DNA from: Sphagnum compactum
Taxonomy: Eukaryota; Bryophyta; Sphagnopsida; Sphagnales
Assembly (NCBI GenBank): GCA_965153455.1
Contig: OZ234498.1
Span: forward strand, 14,446,001 to 14,510,000
Length of the DNA stretch: 64,000 nucleotides
Reading direction: 5' to 3'
Position numbers and translations under genes: made by a program. The notes beneath the pieces were generated by a model. The model was not told the DNA's origin. It made no database searches and was given only the letters and a program-made list of their open reading frames with translations. Below are positions 12,736 to 24,700 of this stretch, one piece after another (within the stretch, counting starts at the first letter, position 1; the number at the start of each line of letters is the position of its first letter).

Positions 12736-13941
12736 TGCAGATTTGTTGTGCAAGAAAAGCTCACAAAAGCTCCATCATCATCATCAGTTGCAGAACTTCT
12801 TTTTTTGTTCTGTGACAACCTGTCTTTCAGCAGGAGTTTTTTCATGGCATAACTGACCATCCAGCTCGTTCTTGCAGATTATCACACAACCAAACCCACC
12901 TTCCCCTGCAGACAACTCACCACATAAAAGTAACAGTAAAGATACAGTAAATCCCTGCATAGGTACCATTCACCTATAAAATAAAACCTTTGTCTATCAG
13001 ATTAATGTCACCAAATGAGGGCCCTCATGGTAAAGAGGAATCCAGAGAGGGATTGGCCATAAACATACCAAGCAAGGACAATTCCTCAGAGTCAGTCCGG
13101 TAGCGGGAATTAGAATTTGTGAACATTGTCAACTCTGCCACATTCTTGAAGAATCAATTGTGCAACATTTTCAAATGGGACTTTGTAGCTTGGTGGAGCC
13201 CAGGTCCCAGAGACATCAAAAAAGCAATTGGAGATATGAGTCAAGCAAGTTGGAGACATGGGAGAAGCAAATGGAGCCATCAAAGAAGCAACTGGAGATG
13301 TCAAGAATTAATCAAAGTGCAATACTCACCCTCACATACAAACTAAAGATCCTCTCTATCTAATACAATTCAGAACACCAACTAAAAGCTTGATTTCAAA
13401 AGCAACACAAATGTGCAAATCCATATTTAATTTAGCTGAAGCTTGTTATAAATTAACTCAAATAATTAAGCTAGAAAAATTCTACATGTGCATATTAACC
13501 CAGATTTGCAAATTGGGTCTTCTAGGTAAACTACTTTTTTTTAAACTCCAAAAGAATGAGAGATGTGAATACAACAGATATAATATGTTTCCACATGTGT
13601 AAATTGTCTCAAAATTGGAGATATAAGTCTGAAGAACCAGCCCCCCCCCCCCCACATGACAATCTCTATATCAACGTTTTATTGCAAATGTACTTCATGC
13701 ATAGCTATGAGAAAGCAACTGTAATAACTACTTTGAAATGAAACTTGCAGTTAATTACAGTGCTAATTAACAAGGCCTCTCAACAACAATATTGTCATAG
13801 GTATTAAGACAATTCTACCCATGATGTAATTGCACACCAATTTTCACTTCCAATAGATTGATCACATGTATACTGAATTAACAAGAAATTCATAGTGTGC
13901 AGCAGCATTCTTCTTCTTCTTCTTCTTCTTCTTCATCTGGA
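12736..13941. other. Intergenic, between the GCN2 relic and the B3 gene
   Basis: No supported gene. Near 13218-13301 several degenerate copies of a GAAGCAANTGGAGA-like segment occur in tandem. A run of 13 C lies at 13641-13653. A TTC microsatellite at about 13912-13934 sits just beyond the B3 stop codon, probably in its 3' untranslated region. Confidence 0.5.
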
Positions 13942-16327
13942 TCACAGTTTGATGGGTCTAGTGATTTGGACTTCAAAGAGGTTCCTGTCAAGGGCATTCT
14001 GGTGGAACCCGCACAAATCACCAACTTCCAACTTACCATCCTTCACAAACTGAGACCACCCATCACAAATGCTTGATGTCCATGCTGTAGGTCTCCAGGT
14101 TACTGGCCAGTCTAACAGCTCATGACGTTGTGCAACAGCATCAGCACCAACAATATCTGACTGTGCAGAAGAAGAAGAAGAAGCTGAATGGTTATGTCCA
14201 TCAACTCCCAGTTTTGCTCTTAAAATCAATGGAACAGCTTCTTTTGGCAGGTGCTTGCTAATGAACTCCGGAAGCACCTGAAAAAAACACACACATTGAT
14301 TCCAATAAAACATTGAAGGAAAAAAAGCAAGGAAAAGAAAAAAAACAGAAAGAAATCAATAAAGTCATAGAATAAATTTGAATTACTTGAAATCAATTTA
14401 CAGTTTTAATATAATAGTGACATTATACAAACTGATTATAATAACTGATGATCAAAGCACTACTGTGGCAGCAGCAGCTACCGCTGAAGAATTCCTGGAC
14501 CGGCCGGGGATCTGCACTAGTGCAGCGCAGTTTGCAACTTCCTCCTGCTGACCTGGGTGAGGAGGAACAGCTGCTGCTGCAGGCAGCAGTAGATCATCAT
14601 CATGTACACAAAATTCAATCCGATACAGAATTAGTCACATAATTATCAAAGCTCAATTCTTAACAAATTATACCAATTGTTATGTAGTTAGTGAGATACA
14701 AAGCTGAAATCAATATTCATGATCTCTTATATAGATTTTACAGAGCTCTTGATGGACTGCATGCATGCATGTAATGGACACTATGTGATGACATATGATT
14801 CCCCATCTGCCAAATTGTCCAATTGAAAATCCTGGAAATTCACATATTCGAGACAAGTACAAAACTCATGACCACATACATCCCGGCCTGAATCATTAGT
14901 ACATGAAAAGATAGGGGAATGCAAAGTCCAAGAGCAGCTGTTGGAATCGGATGACTCATGAAAAGCTGCAAGAGGTCTAGGAGAAGGAACTGAACGTAGT
15001 ACTTACATAAGGACACATCGCGACCCGGCGAAGATGGTAATGGTCGGCCTTGAGGAAAGGGAATCGACATTACTGACGGCTGCGCCTGAGCTGCTGTAGG
15101 ACCCAAGATCTCAGGGAGAGGAGGAGGATACATCGAACTGATCATCAGCAATGGACGAGGAGGAGGAAGAGGAGGAGGAGGAGGACCCATAGTGCCCATG
15201 ATCACACCAGCAGGATGACGGATGATCGTTGCGTTGCTGATGGTGGTGGTCGCTGGACTACAGTTATGATGAGGTGGACCATTGTAAGATTCAGTAGTAG
15301 TGTAGGGCCCGGGCACGGGCGGCAACACGATGGGCATCTGTGATGATGATGCAGATCGGGTCATCATCAATTGCTGCCTGTATGATCGCAGAGCCGCTGC
15401 TCTTGCGCCATCCTTCAAAACCTCCAGCTGGGCCGTGCCGTGATTCAGGCCGGGATGTCCTTGCACAGCAGTTCTAGAGGATACCGGCAGCATGGCGGTG
15501 CTTGTTGATCCAATGATCGGAGGAGGCGCAGCTGCTGCTGGTCTGGAACAAGCTGATGCAACTTGCTGCAACACGCTACTGCGAGACTCCACGCGGTATC
15601 CAAATTCATTGGGACTTCGCCGCGGGGCTTCGACGGGGATGTGGCAGCTTATAGGGTATGCAGCTGCTGCAGCACCTCTCTGGAGTTGGAGTTCCTTAGC
15701 TCTAGAATACAGCAAGGTCCTCCCTTGCACGTCAACATTATGCAGGTGGCCGTTCCCAAGGCGCAACTCTAAATTTAGTTCTTCGTGATCAGTTTGTAGC
15801 TGCTGCAACTGCTTGCCATAAACAGCCTTCCCCAATCTTTTCGACGGATTGCCATGAGCTTTATCAGCCTCCCTGAGAGCTGTGGCAACAGTTTGCTGAT
15901 TAAACAGGTTCTCTGCAGACGAAAACATCTTATATCTTTTCACTGCATGCTTAGCAGGAATTATGGCAACGTCCTGCTGCAGATCATGTCGAATCTCCTC
16001 CACACACGCCGATGCCTGAACCATCAGCTCCGTGAGCGTCGGAGCGCGAACAGTTTGCTGAAAGATTGCAGCAGGCACCTCGAATGATCTGTTCTTCGAC
16101 GGACTTTGCTGAACCGGCTGGAGTTCCACTGCAGCAGAAACAGGCGCCTTGAGTCTAGAATCCGTAGCAGCCACTTGAGACGCCATAGTACTGCAGGTCC
16201 CAGGAGGTGCTGCCGGTAGTTGCCGAATTAGATCGGCCGCATTCATGTATAAAATCGAAGAAGCAGGCATAGCAGCCTGCTCGTCCATAAACCTACGAAT
16301 GCGTTGAAAGTCCCACTCATCCGCCAT
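13942..16327 (-). CDS. B3-type DNA-binding protein with an EAR-like motif, three exons
   Basis: Exons (minus): 16327-15007, 14576-14464 and 14277-13942; phases 1 then 0; 589 residues. The chosen ATG has a strong plant context (AACAATGGC). An in-frame ATG at 16414 would add 29 residues. Exon 1 (1-440) encodes a low-complexity, Gln/Ala/Pro-rich region. It has a short glutamine-rich segment (KQLQQLQTDHEE) followed by LNLELRLG (about 184-191), which fits the LxLxL EAR repression motif, and a polyproline run near 405. Exon 3 (479-589) resembles the later part of a B3 domain: LPEFISKHLP, then a serine-rich insertion, then WPVTW, GWSQFVKDGKLEVGDLCGFH and VQITRP at the C-terminus. The usual first B3 strand is not clear, and exon 2 (Ala-rich) is the least certain part. 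B3 domains bind DNA in the nucleus; EAR motifs recruit TOPLESS-type co-repressors. I infer a transcriptional repressor. I cannot place it in a named B3 subfamily. Confidence 0.72.
14577..15006 (-). other. Intron 1 of the B3 gene, with an RY-type element
   Basis: The donor is a consensus GTAAGT (15006-15001). The acceptor is a CAG repeat, so alternative acceptors 3 or 6 bases apart are possible. The intron contains TGCATGCATGCATG at 14758-14771. This overlaps CATGCATG, the RY element bound by ABI3/FUS3/LEC2-type B3 domains. Confidence 0.6.
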
Positions 16328-16904
16328 TGTTGTTGTTCTACTGTAGCTGTACTCCTTCACCAAAAAGCTGCATGGGACAGAGAGGCCCAGGTGATCATTA
16401 TCAGTATTGCACATCCCACGGGAAGAAGCAGCAACAACTTCATGACTAGAACTGCAACAAGGCAGTTATAGAAAACGGCAGATCGGAAAGGACAACACTA
16501 TACATGAGCAGCAGCGCTAACAACCAATTACAAGCCATGAATAGAAGGCGGTAGATTGGACGACAACAGTTGCTGCTGCGCATGAGGAGCAGCAGCAGCG
16601 AAGAGCCAGGCGTGCATCAAAGTAGGGGTCATATCGGCAACTGCAAAAGCAGAGCTCTCGCATCAAACCTTAAGAAGCCAATGAATTCTTTCTTTCTTTC
16701 TTCATTTGCAAAATGCCCTGCAAAGCAAAAGCTTCGATCTACCCTACTTACCAGCTTTCTTTCTCCCCGTTCACCAAATGCGCGCCTTCCACTGGTCTGA
16801 AAACGTCTATTGGGTTTCAGCTCCGCAACTCCCTCTTTCCTTTCCTTTCCCTTCCATTCCGTTTCCTTCCACACCTGCTGTAGGTAGGACGGACGACGAT
16901 GAGG
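16328..16904. promoter_or_regulatory. 5' leader and proximal promoter of the B3 gene
   Basis: This is the upstream flank of the B3 start codon. It contains GCAGCAG and TTTC microsatellites and pyrimidine-rich stretches. No separate gene is supported. The transcription start cannot be set from sequence alone. Confidence 0.4.
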
Positions 16905-17230
16905 CTACGTCTATGACGTAGAAAAACAAAACACCCACGAGAGAGAGAGAGAGATTGCAGCTGCATCTATGACGTAGAAAAACAAAACACCCACGAGAGA
17001 GATAGATTGCAGCTGTGTCTATGACGTAGAAAAACAAAACACCCACGAGAGAGAGAGAGAGATTGCAGCTGCGTCTATGACATAGAAAAACAAAACACCC
17101 ACGAGAGAGAGAGAGATTGCAGCTGCGTCTATGACTTAGAAAAACAAAACACCCACGAGAGAGAGAGATTGCAGCTGCGTCTATGACGTAGAAAAACAAA
17201 ACACCCACGAGAGAGAGAGAGATTGCAGCA
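16905..17230. repeat. Six-unit minisatellite carrying TGACGT (bZIP) sites
   Basis: Six tandem units of 52-56 bp begin (at TCTATGAC) at 16910, 16966, 17018, 17074, 17128 and 17180. Each unit runs TCTATGACGTAGAAAAACAAAACACCCACGA in two parts, followed by a GA microsatellite and ATTGCAGCTGC. Length changes come from the GA run. Units 1, 2, 3 and 6 have TGACGTAG; unit 4 has TGACATAG and unit 5 TGACTTAG. TGACG is the core site of TGA-type bZIP factors. The array ends about 580 bp upstream of the B3 start codon. Confidence 0.9.
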
Positions 17231-17338
17231 GGTCGTTTTCAGCGACAGCAGCCGTCTCCTTCCCGCATGAGATAGAGAGAAGAGAGAGAGAGAGATTGCA
17301 GCAGGTTGTTTTCAACGACAGCAGCTATCTCCTTCCCG
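17220..17338. repeat. Two-copy tandem repeat next to the minisatellite
   Basis: Two copies of GATTGCAGCAGGTCGTTTTC, each followed by AGCGACAGCAGCCGTCTCCT-like sequence and TTCCCGC, are separated by a GA run. They share the GATTGCAGC end of the preceding minisatellite, so they probably arose by the same local expansion. Confidence 0.7.
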
Positions 17339-17399
17339 CGGCAAGCAGGTATATCTAGATACCGTGTAGTAGGTGCGAATGACGAAGTGGATTCCCATC

Positions 17400-18235
17400 A
17401 CCAAGGTAGGTCGGTAGATGATTCACTATGGATGAATGGAAACTGTCTTTGTTACTAAGTTGGCTCCTCCAGCACGACCGCTGTAAGCTCCTGCAACAGT
17501 ACGTGCTCATCGTGACAATTGGATGAAAGCGAATAGTGAGTCAGATTTGTGGTGAGAGGGAAAGCAAGTGTAGGGGATTGATTGCTTGACCAAATTCCCC
17601 ACTAGAGTATTCATCATGGACGGACCAGTGAAAACTGTTTCTATCACATCATGTCAAGAGTCCCACATACATTACTCACTTTTACTCCCTATGTATGAGT
17701 GGAAACTGTTTCTATCTCTTTGGCACCTGCAGGACTAGCAGGCCTATACACACATGCACGCAGTATGTTTGTTTGAGAGCATCACAATTTGAAAGCGAAA
17801 GCAAGAGAAGAGCATAGCAGAGCAGTATGTTTGAGAGCATGACAATTTGGAAGCTGGAGCAAGAGGGCACTCCATGATGGAAGAAGTCCTGGATAAAAAC
17901 TATTTGTCTTACATTATGAAAGTCTTGGATAAACTATTCACAACGGATGAATGAAAGTCGTTTCTATCAAATGGCTGCTGCATTGCAGTAGGTATATTTT
18001 AGTAGTAGGTGCACATGACAATGGAGAGCAAAAGAAACAAGGGATTCCCTTATGAGAGTCCCGGATAGATTAGTCACTACTGATAAATGAAAATTATTTC
18101 TCTCAATTTGGCATTTCTAGACAAAGCACCAACCTTAAAATTATAAATAAATAAATAATATCCCATAATACTATTAACAAGGAAAGCCAGGTTTGTGCAC
18201 AAATGAATGAAAGCTCTTTCTTCAGTTTTTGGCAC
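17400..18235. repeat. Dispersed, diverged repeats around GATGAATGAAAACTGTTTCT
   Basis: At least six diverged copies of a segment like TGGATGAATGAAAACTGTTT-CTATC, often followed by TTGGC, occur near 17417, 17612, 17688, 17937, 18078 and 18203. Several are preceded by CACTA or CAC and by AGAGTCC. This looks like an old tandem array with units of roughly 100-300 bp that has decayed. No coding signal is seen. Confidence 0.55.
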
Positions 18236-19440
18236 TCATGTAGACATACTGAAAGCCAAGATAAAAAAACCGACCCATTATTATTAACCTTGAAACATAA
18301 ACTACATTACTAAGTTACAACAAAGAAAATTCTTCATATGAGTGAAAAATGTTTATCCCAATTTCTCAAAAAAAATCGACAAAATCAGACCACCATTTGA
18401 ACATGTGACCTTCCAAGCAAGGAGATGCAACAAAGCAACCCATCACACAAAAGCAAACAAAAAGTAAAAAATTAAATTAATTTAATAATACACCAAATGG
18501 ATCAAATATAAATTTGACAACCAGTGGTATTACGAGCACAAGTTACACCAGTTAAGTATATCAGTTAAGTTGATCATGGCATATGTCTGCCTGTACGTTA
18601 AGTACACGCAACCCCTAGGCTTTAACTGCTGCTCAAATTAGTCTGCATTAATTAATGTGACCAATCCAGCATTAAGTTAAGTTGAAGCCATTTAATTCAC
18701 TTCAAACCTCCATTTGTATATATAGCTCCTGCTGCTGCCTAAAATTTGTTTGTGTTGTTTAAAACCCTAAGCTAACTTAGCAGTTGCTAAGAGATTCTTA
18801 CAGACATTTAAAGTAGAAAAGTCTATTCTTCTTACAAATCTTCTGAGTTTGGTATTGTGGAATTTCACTCACTAGAATTCTTCAGATTTTAATTATCTCA
18901 TAAATGGAATTATTTTCCCGCTGCTGACTTGTGGAGCCTTCTCAGTTTTTTGGATTAATTGTCAGCGTGCAATGTTTATGGTTTGTCCTTTAAATTTAGA
19001 GGAGCATTGTCTAGCTTGAGGAACATTTGTGAAAATTGAAATGTTAAAAGCCTAGACCTACATAATTTAGATATATAATTACATACCAATGCCAGATTGC
19101 TGGGGAATAGTCATCACAAAAGCTTCCACTTCCAATTGATCATTCATCACGGTTAGCAACTTTTCTTTTTTTTAGTTTGTGGCATTTCAAACAACTTTCA
19201 TTTTAGGTAAACTTTCATTTTTCTTTGCTTTGCTTTACAATTTATTTATTTTTTCTATCATATTCTTTGTGTTGAATCTTAAAATGTTTGTTTGCAACAA
19301 CTTTTGTTGGTTGTTGTTGCCATTAATATATTAGGACATGTTGTTTCAATATTGTGCTATTGAACTACATCATATTCAAAATTTTCCTTCCCAAAATCTG
19401 ATCTAAATAAGTTTATTTCTTGGCTTTTCATTTCACATTA
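18236..19440. other. AT-rich intergenic DNA with a SINE-like segment
   Basis: No supported protein-coding gene. A TATATATAG box at about 18717 followed by CTCCTGCTGCTGCC could be a promoter, but no clear transcript follows. On the minus strand, 18410-18393 reads GGTCACATGTTCAAATGG, similar to a pol III B box. Confidence 0.35.
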
Positions 19441-20640
19441 CATCAAAACATGGATGTAAAACAAGATTGGGTCGTTTTCATTATGGGTTGTATGTTGTTT
19501 TAGTTGGTGCATCATATTTTCAATTCCACTATTTAGGATTTGATTCTAGATATGAAACATGTTTCCATGAATTTATCAATTCTCTAAAGAATGTTCAATT
19601 TTTCCTATCTATAACTGCATTTCAATATTTTCAAATGTTATGTGTTTTTGGTGTTTTGTGGCATTACGGTACAAGGTGAAGCCAATAAACACAACTTTGT
19701 TTTCAAATTTTCTTATCATTCAATACAAAGATGATTGATGAATGGAGAATTTCCGAATGTTGAAGTTTGAAATTCATAGTTTTCCAAATTACTAACAAAT
19801 TAAGGCCAATGTTATTGAAGAAAAACAAAAAGTATTAGAGATCCATCCATGTGGAAATTCGTGTGTTATTTACAAAATTGCACATGCTCACAACTTCCTT
19901 ATTTGCAATAGGGAAGTCCATTCTATCCTTGGTTTTACATGAATTCGTTGTTGTAGTGAATGTTTCATTTAGGAAATTGATTTCATGGCTAGTGGGACTA
20001 GAGATGCACATTGTCATGGAAGATTTCAAAAAACAACCTACTTAGCATTCAAGGTGCAATTGAAGGCACCCACATATTGATTGCTAAACCTAGCTACAAT
20101 CCCTTTCCCAGAAGATTATTATTATCATTAATCTAGGGGATATTCCATTGTTGCTAAGGTTGTGGTGGATTATATTAAAAAATAATTGATGTTTTCATTG
20201 GATTTCCACGAAATGTCAGTGACTCATGAATGCTACATAGGATTGTATAAACAAGCTCAATACCAAGCTTTGTTTGACATTAACAAAGGACATGGAGTCG
20301 GACCTCCTCCTTACTTACTTGGGGACAAAGGGTATTCATTTATTAACTAAATCATGATGCCATACAAAGGAGATGGATACCAGACAATTAGGGAGTTGCT
20401 TGTAGTAGAAAATGTTTTTGGCATTCTAAAAAAAGCTTTCAAGGGACTACTTTACAAATCACAATTGAATGTGGTTTGCATACTTGACATCTTTAAGTGT
20501 TGTTGTTTCTTACATTTAACCTATTGAAGATCAAAGATGAGATGAGTATCTCCTATGCATCGAGATAGAAGCAAGTGGTTTTCATGAAGAAGATTAGTTA
20601 AACAAGTTTTAACATTATGCAAGATGAGCCAATAAACCAA
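19440..20640 (+). pseudogene. Decayed PIF/Harbinger transposase (DDE_Tnp_4 type)
   Basis: Fragments in shifting plus-strand frames follow the order of a Harbinger nuclease. A segment around 19860-20030 includes VNVSFRKLISW. It is followed by GAIEGTHILIAKP (about 20052-20090), VFIGFPRNVSDS (about 20190-20225), GPPPYLLGDKGY (about 20300-20335) and VENVFGILKKAFKGLL (about 20405-20450). These match the three acidic catalytic positions of the family. The first reads E instead of the usual D. Several stops and frame changes make it non-functional. The enzyme would cut at the element's ends during transposition. Confidence 0.7.
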
Positions 20641-21189
20641 CAAAACATGGAAGGAGAATAGAGGTTTGAAGATGTTTATGAAGGGAATTGATTCACTATC
20701 TTGGAAAATAGAGGAGCTTCATATGAATCAAGTCTAGACTCTAATATTCAACCTCATCTTATTAATAGTGACATTTAAAAAAAATTAAAATTTTTTTTGC
20801 CATGTTTTAGGTTTGCTTTAGGTCATTTACATCACCTAATCATGTGGAAACTTTTTACTTTTAGTCATTTATTATAGCAACATTTCCAATTTCATCATCT
20901 TTAGTTTTAGGAGCTTGGACTAGAACCTTGATGTTGTTCTTGTTGTTGGTAATTTGCAAAAATACTATGTTCGTCACTTATGTCAAATCGATAATAGTTC
21001 TCACCATATTTATTTCAATTTGGTTGATGTTCTTGTCTCTCTCCTTAAAGTTTTTTTTTTTTTTTTCAAGCATAATTTCTTGGATTAGAGCTCAATTTTC
21101 TTCCATTAATATGAACTGTTGGTGTGTATGCAATCAAGAGATTCTAAAAAAAACTTGATTTCTTTTCTTGTAGCTTTAGCCATGCATTG

Positions 21190-21790
21190 TCTTGTGAACT
21201 AAATAACATTTTTTCTTCACCCCTATTCAAAGTTGGCTTGTAAATGTCATTTCCATCATCCATCAACTCTTGCATGTGTGGTGGCTAGAATATGGACCTT
21301 TTGCCAAGGAATTCCTAAATCTAGAATTTTGAAAAATTTGCCCACTAGTTAATTAAGTCTTGGTCACTATGGTCTAATAATCTTGATTGTTTCTGATGCG
21401 AGCCATGTAATCGTATATTTTTTTGAAATCACTTGCAAGTGACCCCCACTTATAATCTTTGCATGTTGGACAATTTCTCACATGATCTGAACAACCTACA
21501 TTTATGACAACCACCAAGATTTTCCTTTATTTGGAAATTTTTGTTTCAAATTTGTGTCAACCATCCATTTCCACCAATCTTGCCTCATGTTCTTCCTTCT
21601 TGGCTTGGATGAAAGCTAATATTATTTCATGTTCCCAATTGGTTTGCTAAGGTTTTTTCACCTATACCTCTAGTATGGATTCAAAGTTCAAATTTACAAT
21701 TTGTTTGTTATCTTTTATTTCTTTCTTTGTGGATATGTCATCATTGGGTGTTGACTATGGGTGTTTGGTTGAAAAGAATCTAGGATGTTA
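21190..21790 (-). pseudogene. Decayed Harbinger accessory gene (Myb/SANT-like DNA-binding protein)
   Basis: On the minus strand, a broken frame contains NWEHEIILAFIQAKKEEHEA, then CPTCKDYKWGSLASDFKKIY and DYMARIRNNQDYW, then a degenerate tail. This pattern (Trp-His-Glu helix, K-W-L-DFKKIYDY core) is typical of the Myb/SANT-like protein carried beside Harbinger transposases, which helps direct the nuclease to the ends. It faces the transposase relic tail to tail, about 550 bp away, so the two probably belong to one old element. Stops interrupt the frame. Confidence 0.6.
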
Positions 21791-21799
21791 TGAATATTT

Positions 21800-24700
21800 T
21801 TTCTCTAAATTAATTGTTGAACTTTTGTAAACACATTAAACTTCTAACATTGAACTTTGATTCTATTTTAAATTGATAAGGATTCAAGAAATGGTGTGTG
21901 CTCATGACATTGATAGAATTGATAAAGATTCAAGAATTAGATGTGTTCATGACATTCATATTATTTCTTTGCAAAATAAATAAAGATTTGGTGAAACCAC
22001 ACTATGGGTGAGCCATTTTTCACTACTTTTTACCTTAAAAAAAATGATGTATTATAAGTATGATAGGTATGTGTTAAACTGAAATTTTGATGGCATCTTT
22101 TGGAAATCTTAAACATAAGAAAAAACTTTAGAATGTGCATGACAACCATTTGGAACTCAAAGCTCATTTTGAATCAAAGTTAAATTTGATCCAATAATTA
22201 AATGAAAAGGATTGGATAAATATCAATGTGCATACAATATACAACCTACATTTTTTCAACAGCCATAGGGCCTTGTGGTTTATGACACATTACCAAGCCA
22301 AAGAAAAATGAAAAAATAATAAAATGCCCACCTATGAAATCTCCTCATTTTTCTTAAAGTAATGGTTTTCCCCCAAAAATAAGAGTTTATTATGCATTCA
22401 TTGTTCAAAAAAACCCAAAAAACACATTTTTTGAATGGATTTTCAACCAAATTTTTTTAACTTCTAAATGGTCCTAAATTTAGTTGATGTATATCAATAT
22501 CATTCACCACTAAAAAAATCACTACAAAATTCCACCCATAACCAAGTTTGTTTTGAAGTATATTTTCAAATTTTTATACTATATGACGTGTTTATTTTGA
22601 CACAAATATATTTCATATGTTCAAGTTTGTAAATGTTGGTTGGATTTTCTTTTAAAATAAAAAAATTTAAGTTTAAAGCTAATGCAATATACTTGAAATG
22701 AACAAAAATGATCTAGGATGTGATGTCCACATGTACCAAAACAAAGCAAGTGCAAATTTTTTTTTCTTTATGACTACAATTTTTAAGGGGCGTAATGTGC
22801 TTTCACATAATTCAAGAAACTTAGATTGTTTTGAATATTTTATGTTTTTGTCATAACCATTGTGTGTCTCAAAATAGTCCATGGTCTGTGGCAATAACAA
22901 GGAGTTATGATGACAAAGAACTATGCATGATAATAATGATGATGTGGAACTCTAAACCTTTTTGGTGGAGATGGCAAAGGAAAAAAAGCAAGTGGGGTCA
23001 TAGCACATAAATGGTGAAGCTAACATGAGCAAGAGATGGTAAATAATAAAATAATTAATGTTTGTTAGGAAATATATAAGAACTTGATAGGGAGCGACAA
23101 GGGAACATAGAACAAGAATTTTGTATAGGGAACGAAAACAAGGTTACATAAACTTTTTGGGGGTGGTACAAAACATTGTAAATGTTATTGCAAAATTTTA
23201 AAATTTTAAAATATTGTGATAACCTACCATCGGCCTACCATCTGCCAACCACAAGATAACACCAAGTGCCACATTAAATGACACATAGACTTTAATGTTA
23301 GTTGCCAGTTTTGGTGTGAATAAGTTACAAACTATGGATTTTTTAACATCAACTTAACACATAGTGACCAAGAAGTCTAAATGTTGCCTAAACACAAGTA
23401 TTATAATTTGAAAAATGTGAAAAGGCAACCCAAAACATATGCCACCAATTCTAATGTTGCAAAGAGTTTCTTATCACACTCTCACACTTCATACCACTAA
23501 ATTGTATTTCTATCCTCATTTAAAACAAATCTAATAAAAAATTTATTACATATTTTAGTCTAAAGATGAATAATCCAAATTTAACTTAGTTGAACTTCCC
23601 ATCCATTGGAATCTTAGGGAAGGATTGTAACTATCATTTGGTTTTTCCCAAAGATGTCTTTGATGTTTCCAAAAGATCTTGGTCGTTGCATGGGATTGAA
23701 TAAAAAATTCATTACCCAAGGGGAGAATGAAAAGTGCAAATAGATAAAAGGTGAAATCAAGGCACAATACCACCTTTTGGTGCTTCATTGAAAGACGTAG
23801 CGACCACTTAAAAACAAAACAAGAAAATTCTTGAGAGACAAACGCAAAGTGTGTTTGTGGTTCTTGAAGCCCAAAGGCAAAATGAAAGAAAAGGGGAGGA
23901 AAACGTCATGGGAATTAACAATCTTGGAGAAGGAAGGTCACCCTATAAGGTGTTGGGAAAGGTTTCAAAGAACTAATAAGGAATTTTTTTGTAAATTAAA
24001 CATTATAAAATAATGACATTGGACACTTCCAAACCTAACACAAAAAACTTGTCCTTGTAGAACACTAGGTAGTCTTTGACCAAGTCCTAGTATTTGACTA
24101 CATTCAATTCACTTTAGAGCTTCACATCATTTCATTTGGCAAATGGAGTTCACTTTCTTGTTGGCTTCCCTATCATGCTTCCAATATCCATTAGTTTACT
24201 TTGTAGTATCAAATGTTCTTTCAAATACGTGATAATTCAAACATAGAACATTTGTCTATAACCTTTGTAGTGATGCAATAAAGTTTTTTTTGAGATCATG
24301 TTATTGCCAATGGTTAAACCCAGCTAATGTCATCATAGGGTTCTCCCAATAGCCATCACCTAATATTAACCTAAGTGGTGTATGAAAGTCATTTGTTGAC
24401 AAATGGATGAAATGCCACGTTGGCATTTCGTTCACCACGTTGGAATGTGTGTGGAAATCTAATGTGGAGATTAGTTGTAAAAAAGTTGCATATAGTTGCA
24501 TGTGAGTTGTACCATATATATGATATTATATATGACAAAGGTGTCCACTACAACTTGTTCGATAGCACTCAAGGTTATATAAATACCATGAGTTGCAAGT
24601 GTATGTTGTAATTGGAAAACCCAATTGCAAGCCCAGTTGTAAAACCCTATATTTTTTCATAGTGAATCAACTATACATATTTGTTAGTTACTAACTTGGG

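Noticed and set aside
14481-14520. Cluster of restriction-type sites (GAATTC, GGCCGG, ACTAGT) in B3 exon 2, as in a cloning linker
   Set aside because: The reading frame and splice phases run through it without a break, and there is no vector sequence around it. Chance is enough.
16807-17208. A 133-codon minus-strand frame with repeated RGCFVFL-HRRSCNLSLS peptide
   Set aside because: It is the translation of the 52-56-bp minisatellite. The peptide repeats follow the DNA unit, and nothing indicates a protein gene.
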